64,000 nt of DNA from Reyranella sp. (GCF_004297265.1 NZ_SCUT01000003.1:62001-126000), one strand, 5' to 3'; shown: positions 20,987 to 29,881, numbered from the stretch's first letter. Program-made: numbers and translations. Notes: generated from the letters alone by a model not told the origin.

Positions 20987-21712
20987 ATGCTGAGCTACGC
21001 CCTCGTCCTGTTCGTCGGGTTCATTGCGGGGACGGTGAGCGGCGTCGTGGGCACCGGCGCGACGGTCATCCTGCTTCCGGTGCTGGTGATCGTCTTCGGC
21101 CCGCGCGAGGCGGTGCCGATCATGGCGGTCGTCGCGCTGATGTCGAACTTCGCCAAGATCACCGCCTGGTGGCGACACATAGACTGGCGTGCTTCCGCGG
21201 CCTACGCGCTGGGTGGCATTCCCGCGGCGGCCCTGGGCGCCCGCACCCTGCTGGCATTGCCCGAGAACACGGTCGAGACTGCGCTCGGCTTCTTCTTCCT
21301 CGCAATGATTCCCGGCCGCCGCTGGCTCGCCCGGCGCCATATCGCGCTGGGTTATGGCGGCATGTTTGCGGCCGGGATCGTGATTGGCTTCCTGACCGGC
21401 ATCGTGGTCTCGACCGGCCCGCTCAGCGTGCCGGCTTTCGCCGCCCACGGGCTGGTGAAGGGTGCCTTCATCGCGACGGAAGCGGCGGGCTCGCTCGCGC
21501 TCTACATCAGCAAGGCCGTCACGTTTCAGGCGTTCGGCGCGCTGCCCACCGACATCGCGGCGAAGGGATTGATCACCGGTTCCTCAGTGATGGCCGGCAC
21601 CTATCTCGCTCGCCTGATCGTCGAACGTCTGAGCGTCACCGCCTTCCAGTACATGCTCGACATCGTGATGGCCGTGTCGGGAGTCGCGCTTCTTTGGCAG
21701 GCCCTGAGGTAG
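20987..21712 (+). CDS. TSUP-family membrane transporter (TauE/SafE)
   Basis: 241 residues from ATG at 20987; an earlier in-frame start at 20951 would add a polar tail before the first membrane helix. About eight hydrophobic helices in two repeats, with the family motif GTVSGVVGTGATVILLPVL near the start and GFLTGIVVSTGPLSVPAF in the second half. TSUP proteins move sulfite, sulfonates or other organic anions across the inner membrane. The substrate is not evident; the neighbours do not point to sulfur metabolism. Confidence 0.88.
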   Translation: MLSYALVLFVGFIAGTVSGVVGTGATVILLPVLVIVFGPREAVPIMAVVALMSNFAKITAWWRHIDWRASAAYALGGIPAAALGARTLLALPENTVETALGFFFLAMIPGRRWLARRHIALGYGGMFAAGIVIGFLTGIVVSTGPLSVPAFAAHGLVKGAFIATEAAGSLALYISKAVTFQAFGALPTDIAAKGLITGSSVMAGTYLARLIVERLSVTAFQYMLDIVMAVSGVALLWQALR

Positions 21713-21763
21713 ACGCGCCCAAAATTGATTGGCAAGGATGTCGCCCCTTCGAGGAGATCGACA

Positions 21764-22291
21764 ATGGCAATCACGAAGAAGCAGGAAGAGCGGGCGCTGA
21801 GCGCGGATGAGAAGGAACTGGTCGGCCTGTCGGGCGTGCGGGCCGCGCGGTCGCTGACCGATGCCGAGCTCACACGGCTGGTGAAGCGCCTGCGCGCCAA
21901 GCGCGACCGCGCTAAGACGGTGGCCGAGCGCCAGCGCCGCGAGATGCGCGGCAAGGCACGTGCGCGGGGCGCCGCGCCAGCGAAGGATGATGACGGATCT
22001 CAGCTCAAGCTCATGATCCTGTCGGCGGCTCTCATCCGTCTCGACACCGAGACCGGGCGTCGTGCCACCGCCAAGGCCAAGGCATCGATGGTCGCAAGCG
22101 CGAAGAAGGCGCTGGCGCTCAAGCAGAAGGCGAAGCCGGCCGGGGCCAAGGCGAAGACTGCGTCGAAGACCGCCAAGGGCGGCGTGCGCGGCAAGGCGCG
22201 CGTCGCCGTGGAGAACCACGTGCCGGGATCGGTGCGCGGCAGCGTTCGCAAGCAGGGCGCACGCTCGCAGGCGAAGCGCGACGCCCGCTGA
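21764..22291 (+). CDS. Lysine/alanine-rich basic protein
   Basis: 175 residues from ATG at 21764, with ribosome binding site GAGGAGA. The N-terminal 60 residues form a charged helix (ELTRLVKRLRAKRDRAKTVA) and the C-terminal 70 residues are low-complexity and rich in K, A, G and R, ending KQGARSQAKRDAR. No membrane segment or signal. The tail resembles histone-H1-like or other nucleic-acid-binding tails, but I do not recognise the family and infer only that it may bind DNA or RNA. It stands alone between the TSUP and dioxygenase genes. Confidence 0.75.
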   Translation: MAITKKQEERALSADEKELVGLSGVRAARSLTDAELTRLVKRLRAKRDRAKTVAERQRREMRGKARARGAAPAKDDDGSQLKLMILSAALIRLDTETGRRATAKAKASMVASAKKALALKQKAKPAGAKAKTASKTAKGGVRGKARVAVENHVPGSVRGSVRKQGARSQAKRDAR

Positions 22292-22326
22292 AGTTCCCGC
22301 CCGCATCAAGGGCCGCGATGCGATAG

Positions 22327-22350
22327 GGCGACGCCGACAGGGGCGTCGCC
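22327..22350. terminator. GC-rich hairpin, possible terminator
   Basis: GGCGACGCC (22327-22335) pairs with GGCGTCGCC (22342-22350) across a 6-base loop. It lies 35 bases after the basic-protein stop. No T-run follows, so intrinsic termination is uncertain. Confidence 0.4.
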
Positions 22351-22388
22351 GCCCGCTAAACTGGCAGCAGGCTTCCAGGGAGGAACGC

Positions 22389-23255
22389 ATGCTGGCCAAC
22401 ACCACGCGCACGCTCACCGAGGCACAAAGGGAGCAGTGGGCCGTCGACGGTTACCTGCAGATCGAGGGCGCGCTCTCGCCCGCTGAAGTCGATTTCTTTT
22501 CCACGCTGCTCGACGACACGGTGCGCACCGCGCCAGGCTATGAGCCCGCGCCGGGCACGCTGCCGCGCGGCCACTACGCATGGAAGCTGCCTGACCAGAA
22601 CAAGGACGCGTTCATGGACCGGCGCGACCTGCTGCCCTATCACCAGGCGTTCATCGACCTGATCGACCGGCCCGCGATCTTCGACCTGATCCTCGACCTG
22701 ATGGGCCCCTATATCCAGTTCTCGATGAGCCAGGCGATCGTGCGCGCCTCGACAGACCTGTTCCCCGGCTACACCCACACCGACGGCGGCCAGGCGCAGA
22801 AGGCGATCCGCGTCAGCGAGACCAGCCGACCGCTGGCGGTGAAGGTGATGTACCTCCTGACCGATGTGACCGCCGAGAACAGCGGCAATTTCACGGTGTT
22901 TCCCGGCAGCCACCTGCGGCCCTTCCCCGAGCGCGAGGAGCGCATCCCCCATCCCGGCATGCCGGGCGCCGTGCCGCTGCTCGGCAAGGCGGGCGATGCC
23001 TACGTCTTCCCGCACGCGCTGTGGCACGGCCCCTCGCCCAACCATTCCGGCAAGGCGCGCAAGACCCTGCTCTACAACTACTGCCAGATGTTCATGCGGG
23101 CCTACGATTTCAGCGGGCCGTATGCGGCGATCCTCGACCGCTGCACGCCGCGCCAGCGCCGCCTGCTGGGCGACCTCGGCCACGACTTCCGCCCCGGCGA
23201 CTTCTTCTATGCCCCCGAGGACCAGGAGGCGGTGATGACGGGCGCCAGGCCTTAA
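22389..23255 (+). CDS. Phytanoyl-CoA dioxygenase-family protein
   Basis: 288 residues from ATG at 22389 after an AGGGAGGAA ribosome binding site. Members are Fe(II)/2-oxoglutarate oxygenases of the PhyH fold. The core is visible: YTHTDGGQ supplies the HxD iron ligands, MYLLTDVTAENSGNFTVFPGSH is the central strand, and LWHGPSPNHSGKARKTLLYN supplies the distal His and the 2-oxoglutarate Arg/Lys region. It would hydroxylate a small organic substrate in the cytoplasm; the substrate is unknown. Confidence 0.88.
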   Translation: MLANTTRTLTEAQREQWAVDGYLQIEGALSPAEVDFFSTLLDDTVRTAPGYEPAPGTLPRGHYAWKLPDQNKDAFMDRRDLLPYHQAFIDLIDRPAIFDLILDLMGPYIQFSMSQAIVRASTDLFPGYTHTDGGQAQKAIRVSETSRPLAVKVMYLLTDVTAENSGNFTVFPGSHLRPFPEREERIPHPGMPGAVPLLGKAGDAYVFPHALWHGPSPNHSGKARKTLLYNYCQMFMRAYDFSGPYAAILDRCTPRQRRLLGDLGHDFRPGDFFYAPEDQEAVMTGARP

Positions 23256-23320
23256 GTCGTGGTAAGAGCCGTGTCCGGACGGACGCTCCTTCGGGCGGCC
23301 ATTCCCCTACAGGAGCATCA

Positions 23321-23833
23321 ATGAAGAACGTCGTCATGGCGGCCGCGATGGCCGCCCTCGCCCTCTCGACCGGCGCCTGCAGCATGCAGCAGTCCAGCGC
23401 CCAGCAGCTCAACACCACCAACGCCAACTCCCGCATCTACATCGGCTCGCTGACCTGCAACGTCGGCGGCAGCACGGGTTATGTCCTGGGTTCGGCCAAG
23501 TCGCTGGACTGCGTGTTCCTTGCCAAGGACGGCGTCACGACGGCGCAGTACACCGGCTCTATCGACAAGATCGGCATCGACATCGGCTACACCAAGGCCG
23601 TGCACACGATCTGGCGCGTTTATTCGCTGGGCTCGGAGCGCGGCGCGACGCAGCTGAGCGGCACCTATGTCGGCGAGCAGGGCACGGTCGCGGCCGGCAA
23701 CCAGGCCGGCGGCAACTGGATCTATGGCGGCCCGAACGCCGAGATCGGCATGCTCTCGTCCGGCGTGATCAAGGACGCCGGCTACAATCTCGCGACCGGC
23801 GTGGCCGCGATGACGATCCGCCTGAAGCAGTAG
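23321..23833 (+). CDS. DUF992 lipoprotein
   Basis: 170 residues from ATG at 23321 with an AGGAG site. The lipoprotein signal ends STGAC with Cys20. The mature part has DUF992 features: IGSLTCNVGGSTGYVLGSAK, SLDCVF, a YTGSIDKIGIDIGYT strand and the final LATGVAAMTIRL. Two Cys may form a disulfide. DUF992 is a beta-rich family common in alphaproteobacteria with no known function. The stop lies 7 bases from the convergent TauD-like gene. Confidence 0.85.
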   Translation: MKNVVMAAAMAALALSTGACSMQQSSAQQLNTTNANSRIYIGSLTCNVGGSTGYVLGSAKSLDCVFLAKDGVTTAQYTGSIDKIGIDIGYTKAVHTIWRVYSLGSERGATQLSGTYVGEQGTVAAGNQAGGNWIYGGPNAEIGMLSSGVIKDAGYNLATGVAAMTIRLKQ

Positions 23834-23840
23834 CTTCGGA

Positions 23841-24701
23841 TCAGACCCGAGCCGCCGTCGCCGCCTGCAATGCGCAGCCGGCGACGGTGATGCGGTGCAT
23901 CAGGCGCCGCTCGCCCTGGTAGTCGTTCTGGGCGCTGTGCCAGGTGGCGCGGTTGTCCCAGAAGGCGATCGAGCCGTCGCGCCACTGGAAGCGGCTGGTG
24001 AACTCGCTCCGTGTGACGTGCGCGTAGAGATATTCCAGCAGCGGGTTGCTGTCCTCGACGCTCCAGCCTTCGAAGTGCAAGGTGAAGTCCCCATTGACAT
24101 AGAGCGCCTCGCGGCCGCTCAGGGGATGGCGGATCACCACCGGGTGCAGCACGTCGCCCACCTTATCCCCGTTGTGGAAGACGAGGTCGCTGCCGCTAGC
24201 CTTGCGCGCCGCGGTGCCGAACCGGTGCGCCGACGAGTGCACGGCGTTCAGCCCGCGCAACGTCTTCTTCAGCCCCTCCGATAAAGTTTCAAAGGCTCGA
24301 TAGACGTTCGCGAACAGCGTATCGCCGCCCTTCGACGGCAGCTCGCGCGCCACCAGGATCGAGCCCATGGCGGGGATCTGGTCGTAAGTGTGATCGGTAT
24401 GCCAGCGCTCGCCGATGTTCTTCTGCTGCGTCGGCTCCTTGCGGACCTCGGCGATCATCGGATAGCCGGCGACGGCGGGGAAGTATCGGTTGATGTCGAT
24501 CGCGCCCCATCGCTGCGCGAATTCGATGTGCTGCTCGGGCGTCAGATCCTGGTCGCGGAAGAAGATCACGCCGTGCTCGACGAAGGCGCGCTGTACCTCG
24601 TCCCACTGGCGGTTGCTCATCGACTTGAGATCGAGCCCCAGCACCTCGGCGCCGCAGCCCTCAAGCTCGCGAACCTGAACCGTCTCGTACGTCATGGGCA
24701 C
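23841..24701 (-). CDS. TauD/TfdA-family 2-oxoglutarate dioxygenase
   Basis: 286 residues, normal for TauD. The iron ligands are visible: HTDHTY gives the HxD pair, and a late WDNRATWHSAQND gives the distal His, followed by a basic residue region GERRLMHRI for 2-oxoglutarate. It would oxidise a sulfonate, phenoxyacid or related compound using Fe(II), oxygen and 2-oxoglutarate in the cytoplasm. It follows an AEC permease gene by 15 bases on the same strand and is probably in its operon. The true substrate is unknown. Confidence 0.9.
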   Translation of the reverse strand: MPMTYETVQVRELEGCGAEVLGLDLKSMSNRQWDEVQRAFVEHGVIFFRDQDLTPEQHIEFAQRWGAIDINRYFPAVAGYPMIAEVRKEPTQQKNIGERWHTDHTYDQIPAMGSILVARELPSKGGDTLFANVYRAFETLSEGLKKTLRGLNAVHSSAHRFGTAARKASGSDLVFHNGDKVGDVLHPVVIRHPLSGREALYVNGDFTLHFEGWSVEDSNPLLEYLYAHVTRSEFTSRFQWRDGSIAFWDNRATWHSAQNDYQGERRLMHRITVAGCALQAATAARV

Positions 24702-24716
24702 CCTCCAGCCTTAAGC

Positions 24717-25676
24717 TTAGCGCGCCTGCACCCCGAGCAACAACAGTGCCACGGACAGGGTGAAGACGCTGGCGGCGGTCGAGATCACCACGGCGTTGGT
24801 CGCGCGGGCGACGCCGATCCCGTACATCTGCGCGATCAGGTAGACGTTGGCGCCGGCCGGCAGGGCAGCGTTCAGGGTCGCCACGTTGAGCCACAGAGGA
24901 TCGAGCGGGAAGACGTAGCGGCCGATCGTCCAGACCAGCACCGGCAGCACGGCGAGCTTGAAGGCCGACGCCACGGCCGCCGACTGCCAGTGGCCCTTCA
25001 GCCCGACATGGGCCAGCGAAGCACCGACCATGATCAGGCCGCAGGGCGGCGCTGCCGCCGCAAGGGCCTGCAGGATACGGTCGATCACCGCCGGCATCGC
25101 GATCCCGGGAACGTGCGTCGTGATCTCGCCCCACAGGAGGCCCGCGAAGATCGCCGGGATCACCGGATGCTTCAGCATGGAGAGGGCGGCCCCGGCCAAG
25201 CGCTTCAGCACGTTGCCGCGCCGCCCGCCCGCCCCGTCCATCTCCATCAGGAAACAGGTGAAGGTGAGCAGGATCAGCGAATGCACACTGATGATCATCA
25301 AGAGCGGCACCAGCCCACGCTCGCCGAAGCCGTAGCTGATGAAGGGGATGCCGATGCCGACCCCGTTGGAGAAGGAGCCGCTGAGCGCAAACATGGCGCG
25401 GTCGCCCAGCCGCAGCCCCTGCATCCGGCCGATCACCATGAGCGCGCCGTAGAGCACCATCACGCCGCTGAAGAAGGCGAGCAGCACCTGCGGCTCAAGC
25501 GACTCCAGCCGCACCTTGGCCATGGAGCGGAAGAGCAACGCGGGGAACAGCGCGTAGAAGGTGACGGCAGTGAAGCCGCGCAAACCCTCCGGCGTGAGAA
25601 GCTTGCTGCGGCCGATCATCCAGCCGACCAGCACCATGCCGAACACCGGCACGATGATGTCGACGATCGCACTCAT
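24717..25676 (-). CDS. AEC-family permease
   Basis: 319 residues with about ten hydrophobic helices and the auxin-efflux-carrier layout: an N-terminal IVDIIVPVFGMVLVGWMIGR helix and a central VGIGIPFISYG helix with the family's Gly/Pro break. Bacterial AEC members transport malate, malonate or other organic acids in the inner membrane. It lies between an acyl-CoA dehydrogenase and a TauD-like dioxygenase on the same strand, so it may import or export a substrate of that cluster. Confidence 0.88.
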   Translation of the reverse strand: MSAIVDIIVPVFGMVLVGWMIGRSKLLTPEGLRGFTAVTFYALFPALLFRSMAKVRLESLEPQVLLAFFSGVMVLYGALMVIGRMQGLRLGDRAMFALSGSFSNGVGIGIPFISYGFGERGLVPLLMIISVHSLILLTFTCFLMEMDGAGGRRGNVLKRLAGAALSMLKHPVIPAIFAGLLWGEITTHVPGIAMPAVIDRILQALAAAAPPCGLIMVGASLAHVGLKGHWQSAAVASAFKLAVLPVLVWTIGRYVFPLDPLWLNVATLNAALPAGANVYLIAQMYGIGVARATNAVVISTAASVFTLSVALLLLGVQAR

Positions 25677-25713
25677 GCGCTGGGGGCGCGCCGCCAGCGC
25701 ATGTGAATGCGCC

Positions 25714-26856
25714 TTAAGCCGCCATCGCGAGGTTGCTGTAGCGCGTCAGGTGATGCTGCTGGTTGCCGAACATCAGATCGATCATCGTCAGCCGCTTGAA
25801 GTAGTGGCTGACCGACAGCTCGTCGGTGACGCCCATGCCGCCGTGCATCTGCACCGCGCTCTGGCCGCAGAACTTGCCCGACTTGCCGATCTGGACCTTG
25901 GCGCCGGAGGCCGCCTTGGCGCGCACCGTCGGGTCCTTGTCGTCGATCTTGAGCGAGGCCATCAGGGTCATCGAGCGCGCTTCCTGCGCATTGGTGAAGC
26001 AGTCGACCATGCGGTGCTGGAGCACCTGGAACTTGCCGATCGGCACGCCGAACTGCTTGCGGGTCTTGATGTACTCGAGCGTCGCGGCGTTGATCGCGTC
26101 CATGCAGCCGGTGGCCTCGGCGCAGAGCGCGACGATGGCGCGATCGACCGCCTCTTCCACGACCGGGAAGGCCTCGTCGACCTTGCCCAGCACGGCGTCG
26201 GCCCCGACCGAGACCTTGTCGAAAGTGAGTTCCGAGGCGCGCAGCGCGTCCTGCGTCGGGTAGTCGCGACGCGACAGGCCCTTTGCCTTGGCATCGACCA
26301 CGAACAGCGTCAGGCCCTTGGGCTCGCGCGCCGAGCCCGCGGTACGGGCCAGCACGATGATCTCGTCGGCCGAGGCCGCGTTGTAGACCACGCCCTTATG
26401 GCCGGAGAGCGACCAGCCGTTGCCTTCCTTTGTCGCCTTGAGCGACACGTCCGCCAGATTGTAGCGGCTCTGGCGCTCCAGCCAGGCGAAGGCGAACTGC
26501 TTCTTGCCCTCGATCATCGGCGCCAGCAGCGCCGCCTTCTGGTCGGCCGATCCGGCTCGGGCGATCATGCCGCCGCCCAAGACCACCGTCGGCAGGAACG
26601 GCTCGAGGACGAGGCCCTTACCGAACTGCTCCATGACGATCATGGTCTCGATCGGGCCGCCGCCGTAGCCGCCATCCTCTTCCGAGAAGGCCATGCCCAG
26701 CCACCCCAGCTCGGCGAACTGCGCCCAGTTTTCCGTCAGCCAGCCGCGCTCGGTCGCCGCGATCTTGCGGCGGTTCTCGAACGTGTACTTCTCGCGCGCG
26801 AAGCGCTCGGCCGATTCCTGCAGCTGCTTCTGTTCGTCGGAAAGGGACAGATCCAT
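25714..26856 (-). CDS. Acyl-CoA dehydrogenase, short subunit without usual active-site loop
   Basis: 380 residues from ATG at 26856 with site CGGAGGAG. FAD-fold segments are present (EEDGGYGGGPIETMIVMEQFG, MQHGGMGVTDELSVSHYFKRL in pieces). The C-terminal active-site segment that normally reads YGGSxEIQ is replaced by MFGNQQHHLTRYSN, so the catalytic Glu near it is not evident. In actinobacterial steroid degradation, adjacent genes of this sort form alpha2-beta2 dehydrogenases with one active subunit. The neighbouring 398-residue gene would be the partner. It is 40 bases downstream of that gene. Confidence 0.88.
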   Translation of the reverse strand: MDLSLSDEQKQLQESAERFAREKYTFENRRKIAATERGWLTENWAQFAELGWLGMAFSEEDGGYGGGPIETMIVMEQFGKGLVLEPFLPTVVLGGGMIARAGSADQKAALLAPMIEGKKQFAFAWLERQSRYNLADVSLKATKEGNGWSLSGHKGVVYNAASADEIIVLARTAGSAREPKGLTLFVVDAKAKGLSRRDYPTQDALRASELTFDKVSVGADAVLGKVDEAFPVVEEAVDRAIVALCAEATGCMDAINAATLEYIKTRKQFGVPIGKFQVLQHRMVDCFTNAQEARSMTLMASLKIDDKDPTVRAKAASGAKVQIGKSGKFCGQSAVQMHGGMGVTDELSVSHYFKRLTMIDLMFGNQQHHLTRYSNLAMAA

Positions 26857-26896
26857 GTTTCTCCTCCGGAATTCTTGGATGCGGTTATAGCCTCCG

Positions 26897-28093
26897 TCAG
26901 AGGCCAAGCACCATCTTCGAGACGATGTTCTTCTGAATCTCGGTGCTGCCGCCGTAGATGCTGGTCTTGCGCATGTTGAAATAGCGCGGCGCGGCCGGCG
27001 GGGCGTGGTCGGGCCCGATCGGCGTCTCGTTGGTGTCGTGGAACAGCATGCCGGGCTGGTAGGGCTGAGCGTACTCACCCACCGCCTCCATGGTGAGCTC
27101 GGCAATGCGCTGCTGGATCTCCGAGCCGCGCACCTTCAGGGTCGACACCTCGGGACCGGGCGCACCGCCCTGGGCCATGGTCGAGAGCACGCGCAGCTCG
27201 CTCATCTCCAGCGCCTGGACCTGCAGGTCTATGTCGGCGATCTGCGCCGTGAAGGCGGGATCGTCGGCCAGCGTGCCGCCATCCAGCGGCTCGATGCGGG
27301 CGATCTGCCGCAGCATCGAGACTCCGCGCTTGGAGGACGGGACCTCGGCGATGCCGAGCCGCTCGTTGGCCAGCAGGAACTTGGCGCAGGTCCAGCCCTC
27401 GTTCTCCTTGCCGATCAGGTTCTCGACCGGGACCTTCACATTGTCGAGGAACACGTCGTTCACGTGATGGGCGCCGTCGGTCATGATGATCGGCCGCACG
27501 GTGACGCCCGGCGTCTTCATGTCGATCAACAGGAAGGAAATTCCCTCCTGCGGCTTGGCCTCGGTGTTGGTCCGTACCAGGCAGAAGATCCAGTCGCCCC
27601 AATGCGCGAACGAGGTCCAGGTCTTCTGGCCGTTCACGATGTAATGGTCGCCTTCCCTGACCGCGCGCGTGCGCAGATTGGCGAGATCGGAGCCGGCACC
27701 CGGCTCGGAATAGCCCTGGCACCACGAGACTTCGGAGCTGCGGATGCCCGGCAGGAAGCGCTCCTTCTGCGCCTCGGTGCCGAAGGTGTAGATCACCGGC
27801 CCGACCATCTTCGGGCCGAACGGCAGGATGCGCGGCGCGCCCTCCTCCGCCAGCACGTTCTCGAACAGGAAGCGCTGCGTCACGTCCCAGCCCGGGCCGC
27901 CGTACTTCTTCGGCCAGGTGTAGGCGAGCCAGCCCTTCCTCCCGAGCGCCTTCTGCCAAACGATGTGGTCGTCGCGATCGTAATGCTTGCCGGAAAAGGT
28001 CTTCTCGCGGGTCGCGGGCGAGAGGTTGTCGCGCACGAAGGCGCGCACTTCGTCGGCGAAGGTCTGATGCTCTGGATTGAGGGTGAGGTTCAT
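26897..28093 (-). CDS. Acyl-CoA dehydrogenase, 398-residue type
   Basis: 398 residues. FAD-dependent desaturation of an acyl-CoA. Signatures: WCQGYSEPGAGSDLANLRTR for FAD binding, KTWTSFAHWGDWIFCLVRT, and the C-terminal SIYGGSTEIQKNIVSKMVLG. The same-length gene at 28685-29881 is a close paralogue with many identical segments. It starts 5 bases after the DUF1993 stop and precedes the short dehydrogenase subunit. The pairing suggests a heteromeric enzyme for a bulky or branched acyl-CoA. Confidence 0.93.
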   Translation of the reverse strand: MNLTLNPEHQTFADEVRAFVRDNLSPATREKTFSGKHYDRDDHIVWQKALGRKGWLAYTWPKKYGGPGWDVTQRFLFENVLAEEGAPRILPFGPKMVGPVIYTFGTEAQKERFLPGIRSSEVSWCQGYSEPGAGSDLANLRTRAVREGDHYIVNGQKTWTSFAHWGDWIFCLVRTNTEAKPQEGISFLLIDMKTPGVTVRPIIMTDGAHHVNDVFLDNVKVPVENLIGKENEGWTCAKFLLANERLGIAEVPSSKRGVSMLRQIARIEPLDGGTLADDPAFTAQIADIDLQVQALEMSELRVLSTMAQGGAPGPEVSTLKVRGSEIQQRIAELTMEAVGEYAQPYQPGMLFHDTNETPIGPDHAPPAAPRYFNMRKTSIYGGSTEIQKNIVSKMVLGL

Positions 28094-28098
28094 TTCGG

Positions 28099-28617
28099 TC
28101 AGCTCGCGATCCGCAACTTGCCGAGGAAGTCGCGCTTGCCCAGCGGCACGCCCTTCTGGCGCAGAATGTCGTACGCGGTCGTGGCATGGAAATAGAAGTT
28201 CGGCAGCGAGAACGACATCAGGAAGCCCTCCGCCTTGAACGGGATCTTGCGGTCGCCGAGCGAGAAGATCACGTCCTTGCCCTCGATGCCGTTCACTTCG
28301 TCAGGCTTGATCGCCTCGAGCGTGGCTTTCGCGTCGCTCACCAGCTTCTGCAAGCCGGCATAGTCCTCACCTGCGGGTTTGGGCGGCGAGAAGGCGCCGG
28401 CCATTGCACCCTTCACGCCGCCGGCGGAGTGGTGCGCCGCCGAGACGATCTGGAAGCGGAACGGCGCCATGTCGGGAAACAGCCTGGTCTCCACGATCTC
28501 GTTGGGGTCGAGTCCCTTCTCCTTGCAATGGGCAAGGCCTTTGGCGAGAAAGCCTTCGACGCCGCCCAGAACCTGCAGGAACGACACGACGCTGAGGTCA
28601 TAGAGAGAAATGGCCAT
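28099..28617 (-). CDS. DUF1993-family protein
   Basis: 172 residues. Matches the DUF1993 pattern: an N-terminal SLYDLSVVSFLQVLGGVEGFL, a central RLFPDMAPFRFQI, and the ending PNFYFHATTAYDILRQKGVPLGKRDFLG in parts. Helical, probably DinB-like four-helix bundle; function unknown. It is encoded between two acyl-CoA dehydrogenase genes in the same operon, so it may be an accessory protein for them. No signal peptide. Confidence 0.85.
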   Translation of the reverse strand: MAISLYDLSVVSFLQVLGGVEGFLAKGLAHCKEKGLDPNEIVETRLFPDMAPFRFQIVSAAHHSAGGVKGAMAGAFSPPKPAGEDYAGLQKLVSDAKATLEAIKPDEVNGIEGKDVIFSLGDRKIPFKAEGFLMSFSLPNFYFHATTAYDILRQKGVPLGKRDFLGKLRIAS

Positions 28618-28684
28618 GAAGCGCTTCCTTCTTTACGGCGATACTACGACTGGAGGAGCGGATCGGGGTGCTGCAGGATCCTGC

Positions 28685-29881
28685 TCACAGCCCCAGCACC
28701 ATCTTCGAGATGATGCCTTTCTGGATCTCGTTGCTGCCGCCGTAGATCGTGGTCTTGCGCGTGTTGAAGTAGCGCGGCGCGGCGAGGTGGGCGTAGTCGG
28801 GCCCGACCGGCTCCTCGTTCGTGCCCTGCCACAAGAGGCCCGGTAGATACGGCGCGGAATATTCGCCGACCGCTTCCATCGTGAGTTCGGTGATGCGCTG
28901 CTGGATCTCGGAGCCGCGGATCTTGAGGCCGGACACTTCGGGACCGGGCTGGCCGCCATGAGCCATCGTCGAGAGCACGCGCAACTCGGTGAATTCGAGC
29001 GCCGTCACCTGGATCTCGAGATCGGCGATCTTCTCGGCGAAGCTCTGATTCTCGATCAGCGGGCGGCCGTTGTCCTGCTCGGCCCGGGCGATGTCCTTCA
29101 GCGCCTCGACGCCGCGCTTGGACTGCGGCACGGCGGCGATGCCCAGACGCTCGTTGGCCAGCAGGAATTTGGCGCAGGTCCAGCCCTCGTTCTCCTTGCC
29201 CACGAGGTTCTCGACCGGGACCTTGACGTTGTCGAAGAAGACCTCGTTCACCTCATGGCCGCCGTCGGCCATGATGATCGGCTTCACAGTGATGCCCGGG
29301 GTCTTCATGTCGATCAGCAGGAACGAGATCCCCTCCTGCGGCTTGGCCTTGGAATCGGTCCGGACCAGACAAAAAATCCAGTCGGCCCAGTGGCCCATCG
29401 TGTTCCAGGTCTTCGACCCGTTCACGATGTAATGGTCGCCGTCCTTCTCCGCCTTGGTGCGCAGGCTCGCGAGGTCGGAGCCCGAGCCGGGCTCGGAATA
29501 GCCCTGGCACCACCAGACGGTGCTCTCGCGGATCGCCGGAAGGTACTTCTCCTTCTGCGCTTCGGTACCGAAGGTGTAGATCACCGGCCCGACCATCTTG
29601 GTGCCGAACGGGATGATGCCGGGTGCATATTCTTCGGCGCAGATATTCTCGAAGATGTAGCGCTGGGCCGGCGTGAAGCCCGGGCCGCCATGCTTCTTCG
29701 GCCAGGTGTAGACCAGCCAGCCCTTCTTCCCGAGCGCCTGCTGCCAGCGCATGTAGTCGTCGCGGATCAGGTGCTTGCCGTTCTTCACCTTGTCGCGCAC
29801 GTCGGCCGGCAGATTGGCGCGCACGAAGGCCCGCACCTCATCGGCGAATTTCTGTTCTTCAGGCGTGAAAGCGAGATCCAT
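28685..29881 (-). CDS. Acyl-CoA dehydrogenase, 398-residue type, first of cluster
   Basis: 398 residues from ATG at 29881 (GGGAGGGGG ribosome binding site). An in-frame start at 30007 would add an unrelated basic tail. Signatures: WCQGYSEPGSGSDLASLRTK, SKTWNTMGHWADWIF, and TIYGGSNEIQKGIISKMVLGL. Clearly paralogous to the 26897-28093 protein: tracts such as EGWTCAKFLLANERLGIA and KPQEGISFLLIDMKTPG are identical. First gene of the minus-strand cluster, 67 bases upstream of DUF1993. The intergenic stretch 29882-30095 also carries the ompW control region. Confidence 0.93.
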   Translation of the reverse strand: MDLAFTPEEQKFADEVRAFVRANLPADVRDKVKNGKHLIRDDYMRWQQALGKKGWLVYTWPKKHGGPGFTPAQRYIFENICAEEYAPGIIPFGTKMVGPVIYTFGTEAQKEKYLPAIRESTVWWCQGYSEPGSGSDLASLRTKAEKDGDHYIVNGSKTWNTMGHWADWIFCLVRTDSKAKPQEGISFLLIDMKTPGITVKPIIMADGGHEVNEVFFDNVKVPVENLVGKENEGWTCAKFLLANERLGIAAVPQSKRGVEALKDIARAEQDNGRPLIENQSFAEKIADLEIQVTALEFTELRVLSTMAHGGQPGPEVSGLKIRGSEIQQRITELTMEAVGEYSAPYLPGLLWQGTNEEPVGPDYAHLAAPRYFNTRKTTIYGGSNEIQKGIISKMVLGL

